A stretch of 64,000 nucleotides of DNA. It comes from Saccharopolyspora_D taberi. GTDB taxonomy: Bacteria; Actinomycetota; Actinomycetes; Mycobacteriales; Pseudonocardiaceae. Both the position numbers and the translations under genes were made by a program. The notes under the pieces were generated by a model, which saw only the letters and a program-made list of their open reading frames with translations, did not search any database and was not told the DNA's origin. This document shows positions 9,314 through 17,967 of the stretch, in pieces (positions within the stretch are counted from its first letter, which is position 1; the number at the start of each line of letters is the position of its first letter). The stretch is taken from positions 372,001 to 436,000 of the forward strand of contig NZ_BAAAUX010000014.1 of assembly GCF_039534165.1 (NCBI RefSeq). The letters run 5' to 3'.

Positions 9314-10171
9314 TCACCTCCTGCCCGCGGCCGGACCGGCCACCCGGATCCAGGCGAACAGCACCACCAGGAACCCGGCGAACAGCACCGGCTGGACCAC
9401 GTCGGCGAAGGTGCCGGGCCAGCTCGGGACCATCGCGTGCTCTTCGTGGTCCCCGACCGTCTTGGTCCGCCACACCGACATCGCGGCGATGAGCAGCTGC
9501 AGCGGGAACGCCATTCCCAGCACCACTCGCGCGCTGCGGCGGCGCAGGGCGGTGTCCACGGCGTCGTCAGCGGCGATCGATCGGCGCATGCAGAGCACAA
9601 GACCGGTGCCGACCACAAGCGCGCCCACCGCTGTCGCCGCGAACGGGCTCCACGCGGGCGGACCCGCCATCAGCTCGGCGGGCGGGGGAGACATGACGTT
9701 GGCGACCGCCGCGGGCAGGTGCGGTCCCGCCATCAGGTCGACCACCGCGAACGCGATCGTCATGACCACGAGGCCGCCGTAGAGCAGGACCGCCCACGGC
9801 GGTACCAGCTCGAAAAGCCCGTGCCGCTTCTGCGAATCACGCCGAGCGCCGAGCGCGCACACCACGTCGCCCAGCACGCCGCCCACCATGAAGCCGAGGA
9901 AGGCGTAGGCCCCGGGCCGGAAACCGTGCTCGGCGAGCGCGACGCCGAGGACCGCGGACGCCCCGACGAACCACGGGTACCAGATCCAACGCCTCCGCAG
10001 GTAGCCCATCACCGCGCGCGTCTGCTCGTCTCCCGGTGCGGGCACTCCCCACTTGTGCAGGACTTTGCGCCCACGACCGGAATTCCACCAGCCGACTCCG
10101 ACGATGACGAGTGCGACGACAGTGGTCATAAGTCCTTGGCCCAGTGCGTCGTCCCACGGATTCGGATCCAA
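9314..10171 (-). CDS. uncharacterised multi-pass membrane protein
   Basis: I do not recognise the family. From a TTG start with AAGGAG five bases upstream (285 residues) the protein has about six hydrophobic segments, the first right after a short acidic leader, and a basic loop near YLRRRWIWYPW. An ATG at 10129 is an alternative that would remove 14 residues. It is divergent from a GT39-type glycosyltransferase, so a cell-envelope role is possible but unproven. Confidence 0.65.
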   Translation of the reverse strand: MDPNPWDDALGQGLMTTVVALVIVGVGWWNSGRGRKVLHKWGVPAPGDEQTRAVMGYLRRRWIWYPWFVGASAVLGVALAEHGFRPGAYAFLGFMVGGVLGDVVCALGARRDSQKRHGLFELVPPWAVLLYGGLVVMTIAFAVVDLMAGPHLPAAVANVMSPPPAELMAGPPAWSPFAATAVGALVVGTGLVLCMRRSIAADDAVDTALRRRSARVVLGMAFPLQLLIAAMSVWRTKTVGDHEEHAMVPSWPGTFADVVQPVLFAGFLVVLFAWIRVAGPAAGRR

Positions 10172-10341
10172 CAGCTCTCCTTCGATCTCTTCCGGCAAGC
10201 CCGCCACACAGTAGGGCTTCGTGCTTCGGGAAATGCTCTGGTTCGCACAAATCCACTTCTGACCACGTAAAATTCCCGGTCCGGGGTCGCGGAGCTCATG
10301 GTCTGGGGGAAGATTTGGCACACGTGCACGGGGGTCCTACG

Positions 10342-11832
10342 GTGCTCGGCCGGTCCGCCGAACCGGGCGTTCCCGCGTTCGCGCGCGGGCCAGTGCTCAC
10401 CATCGCCGCGATCACGGGCGTGGTGTTGCTTGCCCTCAGCGCGCGGTACGGCTACGTCTCCGACGAGCTGTACTTCCTCGCGGCGGGCAAGTACTACCTG
10501 GACTGGGGTTACATGGACCAGCAACCGCTGGTCCCGCTGCTGGCGCGCGGGCTGGACGCGGTTTTTCCCGGTTGGCTTCCCGTTTTCCGGTTCCCCGCCG
10601 CGCTGGTGACCTCGCTCGGCGTCGTCGTCACCGCGCTGATCGCCCGCGAGTTCGGCGGTGACCGCAGGGCGCAGATCCTGGCCGCTGCCGCGTATCCGCT
10701 CTCGCCCTGGCTGCTGCTCAGCGGGCACTGGCTCGCCGCCGCGACCATGGAACCGTTGCAGTGGACCACGATCATCTGGTTGCTGGCGCGGTGGGTCCGG
10801 CTGCACGCCGCCGGAATCCGCCGCGATCGGTTGCTGTTGTTCGTCGGTCTGGTCGCCGCTGTCGCGTTGCAGACCAAGTTCCAGATCGTGGTGCTGTGCG
10901 TGGCGCTGATCGCCGGAGTGCTGATCGCCGGTCCGCGCGCGGTGCTGGCCCGGCCGCTGTTGTGGACGGGCGCGGCGATCGCGCTCGTCACCGCGGTCCC
11001 GACGCTGCTCTGGCAGGCCGCGCACGGCTGGCCCGCCCGCGACATGGGCACCGTCGTCGACGCCGAGACGAGCAGGCTGCTGTTCCTGCCCAACGTCGCG
11101 CTGTACGCGGGAATCGCGGTCGGGACCGTGCTGTGCGGATACGGCTTCTGGCGGCTGTTCCGCGAACCCCGCTTCCGGTTCCTGGGCTGGGCGGTCGCCG
11201 GGGTAACGCTTTTCTTCATCGCCGCCGGCGGACGCGCGAACTACCTCGCCGGGCTTTACGGCCTGCTTTTCGCCGCCGCCGCGGCCGGTCTGCAACGCCG
11301 CCGCGAGTCGACGGGACCGCGCTGGCAGTGGCTGTCCTGGCCCGCCTACATGCTCTCGGCGGTCCTCCCGGTCGCGCTGCTGCCGATCTACCCGCTGCCC
11401 GTGCTCGCGAAGCACCCGGAGTTCCCCAGCTTCACCCGGCTCTACGAGACCGGCTGGCCGGAGCTGGCGCGCACGGTCGCCGACGCCTACCGCTCGTTGC
11501 CCGCCGAACTCCGGGAACGCACCGCGATCGTCGGCGAGAGCTATTACACCACCGGCGCGCTCGACATCCACGGGCGGGAGCTGGGACTCCCCCGCGCCTA
11601 CAGCCCGCACCGCGGGTACTGGTTCTTCGGCGCACCGCCGGACCGGGCGACCGCGATGCTCTACGTCGGCAACGAGCAGCCGCTCGCCCCGTACTTCGGA
11701 CCGGGCCGGAAGCTGGCCACCGTGCACAGCGATCTCGGTCTGCTCAACCTCGCCCAGGGCGACACGGTCACCCTCTACCAGGACCCGAAGCTCCCCTGGT
11801 CCGCGCTCTGGCCGAGGATCCGCACGATGTAG
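10342..11832 (+). CDS. GT39-family membrane glycosyltransferase
   Basis: An integral membrane protein of about 496 residues with 10 or more hydrophobic helices. An acidic DE pair in the first external loop (YGYVSDELYF) and the following YLDWGYMDQQPLVPLLAR stretch are typical of the dolichyl/polyprenyl-phosphate-mannose and ArnT-like (PMT_2) transferases. These move a sugar from a polyprenyl carrier to a protein or lipid outside the membrane. The start is uncertain: GTG at 10342 has GGGGG at good spacing, and GTG at 10324 is the alternative. The acceptor is unknown. Confidence 0.82.
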   Translation: MLGRSAEPGVPAFARGPVLTIAAITGVVLLALSARYGYVSDELYFLAAGKYYLDWGYMDQQPLVPLLARGLDAVFPGWLPVFRFPAALVTSLGVVVTALIAREFGGDRRAQILAAAAYPLSPWLLLSGHWLAAATMEPLQWTTIIWLLARWVRLHAAGIRRDRLLLFVGLVAAVALQTKFQIVVLCVALIAGVLIAGPRAVLARPLLWTGAAIALVTAVPTLLWQAAHGWPARDMGTVVDAETSRLLFLPNVALYAGIAVGTVLCGYGFWRLFREPRFRFLGWAVAGVTLFFIAAGGRANYLAGLYGLLFAAAAAGLQRRRESTGPRWQWLSWPAYMLSAVLPVALLPIYPLPVLAKHPEFPSFTRLYETGWPELARTVADAYRSLPAELRERTAIVGESYYTTGALDIHGRELGLPRAYSPHRGYWFFGAPPDRATAMLYVGNEQPLAPYFGPGRKLATVHSDLGLLNLAQGDTVTLYQDPKLPWSALWPRIRTM

Positions 11833-11848
11833 CTCAGCCCTGGACAGC

Positions 11849-13081
11849 TCACCGCCGGTGCGGAACCTGCGGGAGCCTGGCGACCTGGATCTGGCCGGGC
11901 GGCGCGAAGAACCCGGACTGCTGCTGACGCGCCCACGGTGGCGGCGGCGCCTGCGGGAGGCGGCGGAAGAAGGCGTCCCGGGCCGCGCGCATCAGGCCGA
12001 GGATCGCGTCCCGCCGGGCGTGGAAGGCGCGCGGGTCGATGGTCGCGGTCTGCGCGCGGGCGTGCAGCAGCGCGAGCTCGGTCGCGGCGAGCTGGTAGTC
12101 GCCCATCGCCCGCGCCCCGACACCGCCCGCGTTGACCCGCGCCCAGTGCCGCGCGTGCCGCCGTCCGGGCATCGTGCCGAGCATCTGCACGTCGGCAGGC
12201 TGCACCAGGCCGCTCGGGACGTAGGCGGGCAGGTACCGGCGGATCAGCCCGACCAGCCGCCTGCGGTCGCGCACCAGGATCACGATCATCACGACCAGCA
12301 CCACCGCTTCGACCGCGTAGGCGATGATCAGGCCGCCGAGCCCGAACACCGTCGAGCCGTTCCACAGCGCGTGCAGCAGCACCGCGCCGAGCCAACCGCC
12401 GACGACGGCGAAGAACCGGCCCGGTCCCCGGTGCGTCGCGGCGTAGGCGACGCCGAGCCCGGTCAGCGAGGTGTAGAGCGGATGCCCGAGCGGAGCGACC
12501 ACACCGCGCACGACGATCATGAGCCAGAACTGGCCCGCGGGGCCCTCGATACCACGCATGTAGTAGAGGATGTTCTCCACCAGCGCGAAACCCAGCCCGC
12601 ACAGGCTCGCGTAGACGATGCCGTCGGTCGGGCCGTCGATCTCGGTGCGCCGCCACCACAGCAGGAACAGCAGCAGCGCGCCCTTGAAGCTCTCCTCCAC
12701 CACGGGTGCGATGACCGCTGCCGTGGCGAACTCCGCGGGCCCGCTGCCCAGCACCGACACCAGCAGTTCACCGCTGACCGAGTTCACGATGAGCGCGCCG
12801 ATGATCGCCACACCGCCTCCCCAGCCCAGCGCGAGCAGCAGGTGCAGCCGCGGCTCCGGTTCCAGCCGGTCGACCAGCAGGATCAGCCCGACGAGCAGGA
12901 CCGCGGTCGGCAGCGCCAGCACCGTTCCCGCCAGCACGACCGCCGTCCCGCCGAGGACGACGTAGAACCCCAGCGCGAGCAGCAGGCAGATCCCGGACAC
13001 CACCAGCCCGATGATCAGCGGGACGGGTGCGCGGTTGGAGCTGCGTCCTTCGAGGATGGACTGCGGAGTGAGCGCGGACAT
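11849..13081 (-). CDS. PrsW-family intramembrane protease
   Basis: A 410-residue protein. A membrane core of about eight hydrophobic segments carries PVVEESFKGALL, FALVENILYY and PLGHPLYTSL, the conserved glutamate and histidine motifs of PrsW glutamic/metallo-type intramembrane proteases, known for cutting anti-sigma factors. A cytoplasmic tail of about 130 residues follows, rich in Arg, Ala and Pro. The proteolytic target here is unknown. The gene converges with the glycosyltransferase. Confidence 0.85.
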   Translation of the reverse strand: MSALTPQSILEGRSSNRAPVPLIIGLVVSGICLLLALGFYVVLGGTAVVLAGTVLALPTAVLLVGLILLVDRLEPEPRLHLLLALGWGGGVAIIGALIVNSVSGELLVSVLGSGPAEFATAAVIAPVVEESFKGALLLFLLWWRRTEIDGPTDGIVYASLCGLGFALVENILYYMRGIEGPAGQFWLMIVVRGVVAPLGHPLYTSLTGLGVAYAATHRGPGRFFAVVGGWLGAVLLHALWNGSTVFGLGGLIIAYAVEAVVLVVMIVILVRDRRRLVGLIRRYLPAYVPSGLVQPADVQMLGTMPGRRHARHWARVNAGGVGARAMGDYQLAATELALLHARAQTATIDPRAFHARRDAILGLMRAARDAFFRRLPQAPPPPWARQQQSGFFAPPGQIQVARLPQVPHRR

Positions 13082-13144
13082 GCGCGAGAGCCTAGGAGAC
13101 CCCGCGCGCCGTCGCGGCCGTTCCGCTCAGGCCGGCCTGTGATC

Positions 13145-13567
13145 TCAGTCGAGCCGGACCACGGCCCGGACCGTGCTGAGCACGTCCTCGCCGTCCACCG
13201 ACGCCGTCACCTCGACCGCGACCCGGCGGTCCGCCAGCTTCTCCACGACCTCGCCCGCGACCGACAGCGTCACGCCCTCGTCGGTGTCGGGCACGACCAC
13301 GGGGCTGGAGAACCGCACCTCGTACTCGGCGACCGCGCCCGGGTCGCCGATCCAGTCGGTGACCAGGCGTCCGGCCTGCGCCATGGTGAACATGCCGTGC
13401 GCGATGACGTCGGGCAGCCCGGCGTCCCTGGCGAGGCGCTCGTTCCAGTGCAGCACGTTGAAGTCGCCGGAGGCGCCGCAGTACTTGACCAGGTTCAGCC
13501 GCCGCACCGGAATGTCCACGCTGCCGATGCTCGTTCCCGGCTCGACGTCGTCGTAGCGCACGCTCAC
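13145..13567 (-). CDS. MaoC-like hydroxyacyl dehydratase, HadB-type subunit
   Basis: A 140-residue hot-dog fold protein. The catalytic hydratase signature is visible as the aspartate and histidine in SGDFNVLHWNE, with AHGMFTMA following. It is the catalytic half of a heterodimeric (3R)-hydroxyacyl-ACP/CoA dehydratase, as in HadA-HadB. The GTG start overlaps the stop of the HadA-like gene by four bases (GTGA), behind GGAGGAG, which indicates translational coupling and equimolar synthesis. Confidence 0.88.
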   Translation of the reverse strand: MSVRYDDVEPGTSIGSVDIPVRRLNLVKYCGASGDFNVLHWNERLARDAGLPDVIAHGMFTMAQAGRLVTDWIGDPGAVAEYEVRFSSPVVVPDTDEGVTLSVAGEVVEKLADRRVAVEVTASVDGEDVLSTVRAVVRLD

Positions 13568-14028
13568 CGCTCCTCCCCCGCCCCGGTGCCGCGCGAGATC
13601 AGCACGTTGACCGCCGTGCACACCAGCTCGCCGCGCGCGTCCGACAACTCCGTCTCAAGCCGGACCAGCTCGTGCGGCCCCGCGTCCCTGATCTCGGCGA
13701 CCAGCCCGGAGGCGGTCAGCAGATCACCGGCGTGCACGGGCCTGCGGTACCGGAACTTCTGCTCGCCGTGCAGGACCCGGCGGTAGTCCAGGCCGAAGTC
13801 CGGGTCGAAGATCGGGCTGCCCGCCTCGCCGATGCCGGTGATCACGATGGGGAACGTCGGTGGCGCGACGAGGTCGGGATGACCGAGCGCCCGCGCGGCC
13901 CGCACGCTGCGGTAGGCGGGGTTCGGGTCGCCGATGGCCTCGGCGAACTCGCGGATCTTGCCCCGCGTGACCTCGTACGGCTCGGCGGCGGTGAAGCGGT
14001 GCCCGGCGTAGGCCCGGTTGATCGTCAC
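13564..14028 (-). CDS. MaoC-like dehydratase, HadA-type N-terminal subunit
   Basis: A 154-residue protein of the FAS1-dehydratase/MaoC N-terminal type (EPYEVTRGKIREFAEAIGDPNPAY, then PPTFPIV). It lacks the catalytic Asp/His pair, as expected for the non-catalytic, substrate-binding subunit partnering the HadB-like protein. The GTG start has GGAGGG eight bases upstream. In mycobacteria hadA follows rpmG; here the pair instead follows a ferredoxin reductase, so it is probably a paralogue with a different acyl substrate. Confidence 0.87.
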   Translation of the reverse strand: MTINRAYAGHRFTAAEPYEVTRGKIREFAEAIGDPNPAYRSVRAARALGHPDLVAPPTFPIVITGIGEAGSPIFDPDFGLDYRRVLHGEQKFRYRRPVHAGDLLTASGLVAEIRDAGPHELVRLETELSDARGELVCTAVNVLISRGTGAGEER

Positions 14029-14051
14029 GACGTTGCCCTCCTGCCCGCGGT

Positions 14052-15281
14052 TCACACCACCTGCTTGCTGTAGCCCTTCAGGTCGAAGTCGACGTCGGCG
14101 GCCTGCTCCGGCGACAGCGGCGCGCCCGCGGTGAGAATCCGCCGCACCGCCATGTGCTCGGTCGCCCGGCCGATCGACTCGGCGCCCAGCAGCTCGTCCC
14201 CGCGATAGCAGAACACGCTGAACTTGCCCTCGCTCTGGTCTCCCCGGACCACGGTGCGGTCGTGGCCGTCGGTCAGCCCGGCGATCTGGAGCTTCACCTT
14301 CCCCTGGTCGGTCCAGAACCACGGCACGGCGTCGTACGCACCGGCGTCACCGGTCAGCCCGGCCGCGACGTGCCGCGCCTGGTCCACCGCGTTCTGCACC
14401 GACTCCAGCCGCACCGGCCGCCCGGCGTGCGGGCTGGGGAACCGCGCGCAGTCGCCGATCGCGAAGATGTTCGGATCGCTGGTGCGCAGCGACCCGTCGA
14501 CGACGATGCCGTCGTCGACCGCGAGACCGGCTTCTTCGGCGAGTTCCACGTTGGGGCGCACACCGATGCCGACCACCACCAGGTCCGCGGGGACCACCGA
14601 ACCGTCGTCCAGTTCCACGCCGGTCGCCGCACCGTTCTCGCCCACGATGCGGCGCACGCCGGCGCCCAGCACCACCCGGACTCCGAGCGAGCGGTGGACG
14701 CCGGTGAAGAACTCCGACGTCCGCTCGGTGACGACGCGGGACATCACCCGGGGCAGCGCCTCCACGACGGTCACCGACAGCCCGGCATCCGTTGCCGCGG
14801 CGGCGAACTCCAGCCCGATGAACCCACCGCCGACGACCACGACCCGGCGCACCGAGCCCAGCGCCTCGCGGAGCAGATCGGCGTCGGCCACCGTCCGCAG
14901 CCCGGCGACCGAGTCCAGATCGGCGCCCGGGACCGGAAGCTCGCGGTTCCGCGATCCCAGCGCGAGCACGAGGTCGTCGTATTCGATGCCGGTGCCCGAG
15001 GCGGTTTCGACGGTGCGGCGTTCGCGGTCGATGGCCACGATCCGCTCGCCGCGCAACAGCTCCACGGCGTTGTCGGTGAAGAAGTCCTCGCCGCGCAACC
15101 GGATTCCGTCAGTGCCCGCCTGGCCCGTCAGGTACACCTTCGACAGCGGGGGCCGCTGGTACGGCAGCCCCGGCTCGTCCCCGGCGAGCACGATCCGTCC
15201 GGAAAACCCGTTCTGGCGCAACGAAGCCGCCGTCTGCAGACCCGCCTGACCGCCACCGGCGATCACCACTGTGCCACTCAT
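14052..15281 (-). CDS. ferredoxin reductase, FAD-dependent (rhodocoxin-reductase type)
   Basis: A 409-residue flavoprotein. An N-terminal FAD motif (VVIAGGGQAGLQTA), RPPLSKVYL, an NAD motif (VVVVGGGFIGLEFA), the second FAD segment (NIFAIGDCARF) and a C-terminal Reductase_C domain (about 320-405) define the family that passes electrons from NAD(P)H to a ferredoxin for P450s or dioxygenases. A ferredoxin-P450 operon lies about 2.5 kb to the right, so it could supply that system. It precedes the dehydratase pair by 23 bases. Its start region carries a 14-bp duplication that adds a coupled five-codon frame. Confidence 0.9.
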   Translation of the reverse strand: MSGTVVIAGGGQAGLQTAASLRQNGFSGRIVLAGDEPGLPYQRPPLSKVYLTGQAGTDGIRLRGEDFFTDNAVELLRGERIVAIDRERRTVETASGTGIEYDDLVLALGSRNRELPVPGADLDSVAGLRTVADADLLREALGSVRRVVVVGGGFIGLEFAAAATDAGLSVTVVEALPRVMSRVVTERTSEFFTGVHRSLGVRVVLGAGVRRIVGENGAATGVELDDGSVVPADLVVVGIGVRPNVELAEEAGLAVDDGIVVDGSLRTSDPNIFAIGDCARFPSPHAGRPVRLESVQNAVDQARHVAAGLTGDAGAYDAVPWFWTDQGKVKLQIAGLTDGHDRTVVRGDQSEGKFSVFCYRGDELLGAESIGRATEHMAVRRILTAGAPLSPEQAADVDFDLKGYSKQVV

Positions 15282-15295
15282 ACTGTGCCACTCAT
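15268..15295. repeat. 14-bp perfect tandem duplication across a start codon
   Basis: ACTGTGCCACTCAT occurs twice head to tail (15268-15281 and 15282-15295). On the coding strand each copy begins with ATG. Confidence 0.9.
15278..15295 (-). CDS. five-codon leader frame overlapping the reductase start
   Basis: An ATG at 15295 opens a frame of five codons (MSGTV) whose TGA overlaps the reductase ATG as ATGA. It exists because the 14-bp start region is duplicated. The purine-rich AGGTGGCGGG lies next to this first ATG, so ribosomes may load here and re-initiate at the real gene. Whether it is translated is inference. Confidence 0.35.
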   Translation of the reverse strand: MSGTV

Positions 15296-15366
15296 CCCGC
15301 CACCTGCCGCAACTGATCTCCGCGCGATCCAGTCGAACTCTACGCGAGCCGGGCGGGCGCGAGCGG

Positions 15367-15993
15367 TCAGCGCGTGGTGGGGCGGCGGCAGACGTAGCTG
15401 CGGGCGGGCGGCAGGTTGCGCCACACCGTGCGGCTGGTGACGACCTCGTCGAAGGCGATGTCGAGCCGCCTGCGGAACAGCCGCGCGCCGGTCATCCCCA
15501 GCGCGTGCACGTAGGCGAAGGTGGTGAAGGCGCCGCCCGGTGCGAGAACCCGGCCGACCTGTTCCAGGATGTCCTTCTGCAGCCTGCCCGGGAAGATCGA
15601 CCACGGCAGGCCGCTGACCACGGCGTCGACCGACTCGATCCCGGCGTCGGCGAGCAGCTCGCCGAGGTTGGCCGCGTCGCCCTGGATGACCTCCAGCCAG
15701 GGCACCGCCGAGCGCAGGTACTCCACCATCCCGCCGTCGAGCTCGATCGCCACGTGCCGCCCGCCGGTGGGCAGGCGCCGGGCGATCGCGCCGCTGAGCG
15801 CACCGGTGCCCGGTCCGAGTTCCACCACCACCGGCGATCCGGTGGTCGGCACGACGGCGGCCATCTCGCGGGCCAGGGCCGGCGAGCTCGGCGCCACCGC
15901 GCCCACCAGGCCGGGCTTGCGCAGCGCCCGCTGCGCGAACGCCAGGACCGATCCGGGGCGCCCGGTGCCGTCGTGCTGCTGAGGTGGAGTCAC
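15367..15993 (-). CDS. class I SAM-dependent methyltransferase (phospholipid N-methyltransferase-like)
   Basis: A 208-residue protein with the SAM loop VVELGPGTGALSGAIA (about 57-72), an acidic end of strand 2 (HVAIELDGG) and a motif IV region SGLPWSIFP. This arrangement resembles the PmtA/KsgA-like methyltransferases that modify phospholipids or rRNA. The start is GTG with GGGAAGG upstream. It is separated from the reductase by 71 bases and could belong to the same transcript. The substrate is unproven. Confidence 0.82.
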   Translation of the reverse strand: MTPPQQHDGTGRPGSVLAFAQRALRKPGLVGAVAPSSPALAREMAAVVPTTGSPVVVELGPGTGALSGAIARRLPTGGRHVAIELDGGMVEYLRSAVPWLEVIQGDAANLGELLADAGIESVDAVVSGLPWSIFPGRLQKDILEQVGRVLAPGGAFTTFAYVHALGMTGARLFRRRLDIAFDEVVTSRTVWRNLPPARSYVCRRPTTR

Positions 15994-16155
15994 GGAAACC
16001 TTCCCGGTGGTTGGTGCGATCCGGGCTCACCCTATCCGGCCGGGTCCTCGACCGGCACGGACCCGGCGACCGCCGGCTGTCCAGCGGATGTAACGAACGG
16101 CACACCGATCCCGATACAGCATGCGGCACGACCTCCACGCGAGGCGGGCACGCGA

Positions 16156-16196
16156 GAAGCCCCGTTTCCGGTATCGCTCACCGGACTCGGGGCTTC
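16156..16196. terminator. hairpin, possible terminator
   Basis: Stem GAAGCCCCG / CGGGGCTTC with a second inner stem CCGGT / ACCGG. The plus-strand side is followed by GTTATTT. Direction is not clear. Confidence 0.4.
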
Positions 16197-16296
16197 GTTA
16201 TTTCGGAATGCGAATGCCGGGAGAGGCAAATCTCGGAAAGAAACGCGGAAACCGCGTAACAGAACGGGCTCCCCCGGCGATGCGTCGAATTTGCTC

Positions 16297-16325
16297 CGGG
16301 CTTGTTCCCGACGGGAGCAAGCCCG
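16297..16325 (-). terminator. strong hairpin downstream of the small membrane gene
   Basis: Arms of 14 bases (CGGGCTTGTTCCCG and CGGGAGCAAGCCCG) around a single A, with one G-U type mismatch. It lies 13 bases beyond the stop at 16339, where an actinobacterial terminator without a U-tract would be expected. An alternative pairing of TTGCTCC (16291-16297) with GGAGCAA is possible. Confidence 0.5.
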
Positions 16326-16338
16326 TTGCACGCGCGCG

Positions 16339-16476
16339 TCAGGCCGGCCGCTCGACCAGCTCTCCTGCCTGGTCAGGGGCGCTCACCGCGGACCGCCGAA
16401 CCCACCTGACCGCCGCACCGGCCGCTGCCAGCAGCACGACCGCCTCGCTCACCAGAGCCACCCACGTCATGACCAC
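16339..16476 (-). CDS. small single-pass membrane protein, hypothetical
   Basis: A 45-residue frame from a GTG at 16476 with GGGAGG seven bases upstream. One hydrophobic helix (WVALVSEAVVLLAAAGAAV) is followed by WVRRS and a polar tail, a C-in topology by the positive-inside rule. An ATG two codons later is an alternative start. A strong hairpin follows the stop, which supports it as a gene. No family is recognised. Confidence 0.45.
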   Translation of the reverse strand: MVMTWVALVSEAVVLLAAAGAAVRWVRRSAVSAPDQAGELVERPA

Positions 16477-16717
16477 TTCACTGCCTCCCTTCTGCATACC
16501 TCCCCGTCTCCGGAAACAGCGCGTGCCGACAGCCGCCGTCAGGCGGCTTGTTCCGAAGAGGTTTGGGGCGAACACCCACTTTCGTGAACAATCGTAGGGC
16601 TTTGTTTCGTCCCTGTTGAAGGGCCCCCGGCAGTGGTCTGCATCGCACCCGTTCGCCGGTGCGGCAGCTCACACCGGAACCGGGAAATCAACCGGATCGG
16701 TCGATGTTGGGGTGGGT

Positions 16718-17915
16718 ATGCGCGAGGTTGACGTGGTGGTCATCGGAGCCGGCCAGGCCGGGTTGAGCAGCGCGTACCACCTCCGGCGCAGCGGTGCCGG
16801 CTTCGTCGTGCTCGACGACGCCGACCGCGCGGGCGGTGCGTGGCAGCACCGCTGGCCGTCGCTGCGGATCGGCGCCGCGCACGGGATCCACGACCTGCCG
16901 GGACTCGCGTTCGAGACCGGCGACGACTCGCGGCCCGCGTCGGAGGTCGTCTCGGAGTACTTCGCCCGCTACGAGCGGACGTTCAAGCTCCCGGTCCTGC
17001 GCCCGGTCAAGGTGCTTGCGGTCCGCTCGGCCGGAGCACATCTGCACGTCGAGACCACGGCCGGGACGTGGGCGGCCCGCGCGGTGATCAACGCGACCGG
17101 TACGTGGGAGAACCCGTTCTGGCCGCGCTACCCCGGACAGGAGCTGTTCGCCGGCCGCCAGCTGCACACCGCCGACTACCGCGACGCCGAGGAGTTCCGC
17201 GGTCAGCACGTGGTCGTGGTCGGCGGCGGGATCTCGGCCGTGGAGCAGCTGACCGAGATCTCCGAGGTCACCACCACGACCTGGGTCACCCGGCGGCCGC
17301 CGGTGTTCAGCGACGCCGAGTTCACCCCGGAGCGGGGGCGGGCGNNNNNNNNNNNNNNNNNNNNNNNNNNTCGAGCGCCGGGTCCGCGCGGGGCTGCCGC
17401 CGGGCAGCGTGGTCAGCGTGACCGGCCTGCCGCCGACGCCCGCGGTGCTGCGGGCGCGGGAACGCGGTGTGCTGAACCGGCTGCCGATGTTCGACCGGAT
17501 CACCTCGCACGGCGTGCGCTGGCGCGACGGCCGCGAGCAGAGCGCCGACGTGATCCTCTGGGCGACCGGCTTCCGCCCGGCGATCGGCCACCTCGCGCCG
17601 CTGAAGCTGCGCGAGCCGGGCGGCGGCATCAAGGTCGACGGCACCCGCGCGGTCCGCGAGCCGCGGCTGCACCTGGTCGGCTACGGCCCGTCCGCCAGCA
17701 CCATCGGTGCCAACCGGGCGGGCCGTGCCGCCGTGCGCGAGATCGGCGAGCTGCTCGCTCAGTCCTCCACGAGCGACAACGCGCCCGACGGGCAGAGCGT
17801 CACCGCGTCCCGGACCGCGTCGGCGTCCCCGTCGCCGACCTCGGTCGCGAGCACCACCACGGTGCCGTCGTCGTCGCGCTGGTCGAACAGCGCGTCCGCG
17901 GCGAGCACGCACTGA
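16718..17915 (+). CDS. flavin-containing monooxygenase-like protein, interrupted by assembly gap
   Basis: N-terminal FAD motif VVVIGAGQAGLSSAYHL and NADP motif VVVVGGGISAVEQL are those of CzcO/YwlC-type flavin monooxygenases. Thirty N at 17345-17374 stand for a gap of unknown length. The frame before it and the frame after it (from about 17409, containing ILWATGFRPAIGHLAP) differ by one base, so the true gap is not 30. After the expected end near ELLAQ the frame runs on to TGA at 17913, giving a 157-base antisense overlap with the ferredoxin gene. The true C-terminus is therefore uncertain. The start is ATG with a G-rich site upstream. Confidence 0.75.
17345..17374. other. assembly gap (30 N)
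   Basis: Thirty undetermined bases inside the flavin monooxygenase. The flanking frames do not match through exactly 30 bases, so this is a placeholder rather than a sized gap. Confidence 0.98.
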
Positions 17916-17956
17916 CCCGCTCCGACGCAGCGCTCCACGTCCGCCTGGATCCTCAT
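17759..17956 (-). CDS. 3Fe-4S ferredoxin, P450 partner
   Basis: A 65-residue ferredoxin with cysteines at 10, 16 and 55 (CVGAGQC and LCPSGAL), the three-cysteine pattern of small P450-associated [3Fe-4S] ferredoxins. The ATG has GGAG upstream and begins 11 bases after the P450 stop, so the two are one operon. It should pass single electrons from a ferredoxin reductase to the P450 haem. Confidence 0.92.
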   Translation of the reverse strand: MRIQADVERCVGAGQCVLAADALFDQRDDDGTVVVLATEVGDGDADAVRDAVTLCPSGALSLVED

Positions 17957-17967
17957 CCCGACTCTCC

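Larger units (their letters stand above)
15994..16338. other. intergenic region with three hairpins, no gene seen
   Basis: No convincing reading frame. It holds the upstream region of the methyltransferase, a hairpin at 16156-16196, a small one at 16243-16257 (ACGCGG-AAA-CCGCGT), and a strong one at 16297-16325 next to the small gene at 16339. The middle (16200-16260) is relatively A-rich for this genome. Confidence 0.6.
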
